10,900 bases of DNA from Gloeopeniophorella convolvens (lineage: Eukaryota > Basidiomycota > Agaricomycetes > Russulales), in assembly GCA_022496205.1 (NCBI GenBank), contig WTXD01000376.1:1-10900 (forward strand), read 5' to 3'. The translations under genes and the position numbers were made by a program. The notes under the pieces are model-generated. The model saw only the letters and a list, made by a program, of their open reading frames with translations, made no database searches and was not told where the DNA came from. Shown one piece after another: positions 8,144 through 10,900 of the stretch. Every line of letters begins with the position of its first letter. Positions within the stretch are counted from its first letter, which is position 1.

Positions 8144-8242
8144 CTGAAGGACACAGAGTGACGCTATAAGGTAAAGTAAGCATAAGGTAGAAGTGAAAGG
8201 AGCGGTAGTGTACTTGCCTCAGTCAGAGAAGGTCAAAAGACT
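8144..8242 (-). repeat. Split copy of the LTR internal repeat, with intron-like insert 8164-8217
   Basis: The 54-nt insert between modules A and B reads, in element sense, GCAAGTACAC at its start, CTTAC about 15 nt from its end and TTATAG at its end. It is preceded by GACTGAG, giving donor GAG|GCAAGT. The break point in the repeat is the same as in the solo LTR. The rest of the insert differs considerably between the two LTRs, while the donor, CTTAC and TAG are kept. Confidence 0.7.
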
Positions 8243-8268
8243 GAGGCTACAAAGGTGAAGAAAGAGGT

Positions 8269-8277
8269 CCTTATATA
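8269..8277 (-). promoter_or_regulatory. LTR TATA box (copia LTR)
   Basis: On the minus strand the sequence reads TATATAAGG. The B module of the split repeat begins 35 nt downstream, so transcription probably starts at about 8242-8250 and the RNA would open with the hairpin formed by GCCTCAGTC and GACTGAGGC (8247-8239 with 8224-8216). Confidence 0.65.
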
Positions 8278-8535
8278 CTGTAAGGAGCGACAGATAGCAT
8301 GTGATAAACACTACTTAGAAAGCCTAGGAGACCCACATGAAACGGAGTAAGAGTGGGTACCGGAGTACAAGGTGGGTCATAGAATGCCCTAGAATAGTCC
8401 AGAATCATGGAAACGAATGTGGGGCTGAGCACAGCCTTAAGTCTAGAACATTATGTACACAAGATAAGATAGTCCTTGATCATTAGGTTCATATCTAATC
8501 TAATCAGAGCCACCAGGACACTGTCCGTCTCAACA

Positions 8536-8545
8536 TCCCCCCGTG
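8536..8545 (-). promoter_or_regulatory. Polypurine tract
   Basis: On the minus strand CACGGGGGGA stands directly before the LTR start TGTTGAGACGG. This is the normal primer site for plus-strand DNA synthesis in LTR elements. Confidence 0.85.
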
Positions 8546-8558
8546 ATCAAGACATCCA

Positions 8559-10900
8559 TCATCCTACTAAACCCATTTGCCCAGAGAGCAGGGAGTGGCG
8601 CGATTTGGCAAGTGATTTTGTTAAGCCATCTGCTACCATGTCCTCTGTCTTGGTGCGAACCAGATCTACGACGTTGTTTTGCACATACTCGCGGATCTTG
8701 TGGTGCTTTAGCTGGATATGTTTGGATCTCCTGCCAGTAACTGGATTGCTGGCGAGGTCAACTGAACCTTTGTTGTCGCCGTGCAACAGGATTGGATCTT
8801 CAACATTGTATCCTAGCTCAGAGTAAAAGCTCTGATACCACGCGGCTTGGTTGCCAGCGTCGGTTAAGGCCATGTACTCGGCTTCAGTGGTGCTGAGGGC
8901 GATGGTCTTTTGCTTGCGCGAGGACCAAGAGATTGCGCCTTCTGCTAGAAGGAATACGTAGCCAGAGGTGGAACGATAGTCGTCTGGGTTGTCTCCCCAG
9001 CTTGAGTCGGAGTAACCATAAAGTCCGACCCCATTGGCCCCATCATAGCGGATGCGATAGTTAATAGTCCCCTTGAGGTATTTGAGGACATATTTTGCAA
9101 GGCTTAGATGTTTTGGTGAGGGATTTGCTGCGTACTGGGCAAGGCGTCCCACAGCAAAGGAGATGTCTGGTCTAGTGCCAAGGTTTGCATAGAGCAAACT
9201 TCCGATGAGAGATTGATAGTACTGTCTCTCTTCAGCGGATGCCTCCTTATCTGATTTGACAAGGTGCACTTCGGCGCCGGCAGGAAGGGGGGTGAGGTTA
9301 GAATCGGCACCATCCAGCTTGAATTGCTTCAGCTTGTGGAGGATATATCCAGACTGGTCGATCTCTAGGCGGCGTAAGGGTCGATCGCGAGTGATGCGAA
9401 CCCCGAGGTAGGACTGGATTTCTCCAAGATCTGTCATCTCATAGCGCACACTAAGAGCAGCCTTGATGCGAGTAACCTCAGATAGGGAGTTCCCCATCAA
9501 AGTGATGTCGTCAACGTATAGAATAATGATGATTTTTATATCCCCCCCACGTTGAAGATACACATAGATCCCAGCATCTGAGACCGTGCGCGTGAAGCCG
9601 AGTTCCTCAAGAACTCCATGGAATTGCAAGTTCCATGTGCGTGAAGCTTGTTTGAGACCGTAGATTGCCTTTTTAAGGCGGCAGACCTTGTTCTCCTGGC
9701 CTGGTACTGCGAAACCTTGTGGTTGCTCCATATAGATTTCTTCATCCAGGTTGCCATGAAGGAACGCCGACTTGACGTCCATCTGGTGGATTTCCCAATC
9801 CTCTAGCGCAGCTAACGCTAGCAAGAGTCGTAGTGACTCAAATCTGGCAACTGGAGAGAAGGTTTCGTCGTAGTCTATCCCAGGGACTTGTGTAAAGCCC
9901 TTTGCCACCAACCGAGCTCGAAAGCGTCCATCTACTTTGAGCTTGAAAACCCATTTGGATTTTACAGCTTTGCGACCTGCAGGGAGATCCATTAACTCCC
10001 ATGTGCCGTTCTTGGCAAGAGCGTCCATTTCATATTGGCACGCTTTAGTCCATTCCTCTGCGTTTTCAGACCGCATTGCCTCTTTGTAAGTGGCAGGATC
10101 TTCACCAATTGCAGCTGCAAGTAGCTCTGCAATTCCCAGACGTCCAGACCGGAATTCAGCATTATCTCCAGAGTAGTACTTGGGGTTAGGACGATGCGGG
10201 CGCGCAGTGCGCCGCACAGGCCGAGCCTCATCCATTTCCCTAAGTAGCCGGCTATGCTGCTCGGCATTCCCCGCATTTGCTCAGGAGTTGGGCGGGGTGG
10301 ATCTACTACTGGTGGCTGAATTATAGGTTCCAGTCTCTCCATATGTGGAGATACCACGGCTGGCCGGTGAACTGGCCGTGTGGTGCGTCTTTGAGGGGTC
10401 TGAGGGACCGGTGTTTGTCTGAATAGAGGTGAAGGGGTGACAGGTCGCTGTATAATGAAGGGGTTTTCTTCCTGTTTTTCTTCCTTTGCAGGCGGATTAG
10501 GCAGTGCAGGAGAGGGAACAGGAGGTGGTGGAGGCGGTGGATTCGCCGGTGGGATAGCAAGTTGTACCGTTGGCACTGGTAAGACAACTGGGGCTGGTTG
10601 GAGAACAGTAGAGGACGGCTCAGGCCTCTGCTTAGATGGGAATGTGCTCTCATCAAAGGTCACATCGCGGGACACTTCAATAGAGTGAGTACGTCCATTC
10701 CATAGTCGGTAGCCCTTAGAACCCGACTTGTACCCAACAAACGTGGTCTCAATCGCCTTAGCGTCGAGTTTCCTACGTTTGTCACTAGGCACATGTTTGT
10801 ATGCCAAGCATCCGAAGACGCGAAAGTAAGAGACATCAGGAGTGTGACCAGCACTCCAGCGCTCAATGGGTGTGCGCCACTCAAGCGTTCTGGTAGGGTA
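8559..10900 (-). pseudogene. Copia Pol polyprotein, frameshifted (integrase end, RT, RNase H)
   Basis: The right part (10900 down to about 10265) reads the end of integrase: TPIERW, YFRVFGCLAYKHVP, KAIETTFVGY and KGYRLWNGRTHSIEVSRDV, then a proline-rich linker. The left part is an open frame of 558 codons (10235-8559). In it the RT spans residues about 70-315, with KWVFKLK, QMDVKSAFLHG (catalytic D153) and YVDD (240-243). RNase H spans about 405-540, with GYSDSSWGD (D410), TTEAEYMAL, HGDNKGS (D487) and KHIQLKHHKIREYV. All visible catalytic residues are present. The two parts are in different frames; the match to a normal copia polyprotein implies loss of one base near 10260-10275. The right edge truncates the N-terminal part. 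Copia elements do not normally use recoding between integrase and RT, so this is most simply a mutation. Confidence 0.88.

Larger units (their letters stand above)
8050..8535 (-). repeat. 3' LTR of the copia element
   Basis: The 486-nt block is bounded by TGTTGA and TCAACA and is related along its length to the solo LTR at 2917-3442. Adjacent on the right is a polypurine tract, as expected for the 3' LTR of a minus-strand element. The TATA box (8271-8277) and internal repeats are listed separately. Confidence 0.9.
8050..10900 (-). mobile_element. Ty1/copia LTR retrotransposon, 3' part
   Basis: From right to left on the minus strand the order is the end of integrase, reverse transcriptase, RNase H, a polypurine tract and the 3' LTR. 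Integrase before reverse transcriptase is the defining order of Ty1/copia (Pseudoviridae-type) elements. The gag, protease and integrase core, the primer site and the 5' LTR lie beyond the right edge. One frameshift breaks the polyprotein, so this copy is probably non-autonomous although its RT and RNase H are intact. Confidence 0.92.

Overview
The window looks like nuclear DNA of a basidiomycete fungus, most likely an Agaricomycete. Four things point there: a gene of the expanded agaric F-box type, a densely intron-split seven-helix membrane protein of a family common in these fungi (introns 50-71 nt), a Ty1/copia retrotransposon, and short TTAGGG-type telomeric runs. No bacterial operon, tRNA, rRNA or CRISPR array was seen.

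Layout. Positions 1-1219 hold no supported gene; 420-840 is rich in palindromes and has a TATA box in the loop of an inverted repeat, so it may be an old LTR or a promoter. Positions 1220-2916 (+) are an F-box gene broken by two in-frame TAA codons and cut off by an LTR. Positions 2917-3442 are a solo LTR (sense on -). Positions 3443-4976 (-) are a nine-exon seven-helix membrane protein whose last codons and stop come from that LTR. Positions 4977-5786 are intergenic and become AT-rich, ending in two interstitial telomeric runs (5787-5836). Positions about 5880-7850 are GC-rich with splice-like signals but no gene I can name. Positions 8050-10900 (-) are the 3' part of a Ty1/copia element: 3' LTR, polypurine tract, RNase H, reverse transcriptase and the end of integrase, running off the right edge, with one frameshift.

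Most striking observation. The solo LTR and the copia 3' LTR are related and share an unusual internal design. A 44-45 nt unit occurs twice in each. One copy is continuous; the other is split at the same point by 53 or 54 nt that, read in the element's sense, begin GCAAGT, contain CTTAC and end TAG, like a GC-AG fungal intron. The unit starts about 35 nt after a TATA box in both LTRs, near the expected transcript start. This suggests that spliced 5' RNA was copied back into the LTR. The two copies are identical within each LTR but differ strongly between LTRs in half of the unit.

A second point is that the solo LTR has no target-site duplication and has a truncated gene on each side. It therefore looks like a rearrangement junction rather than a simple insertion scar.
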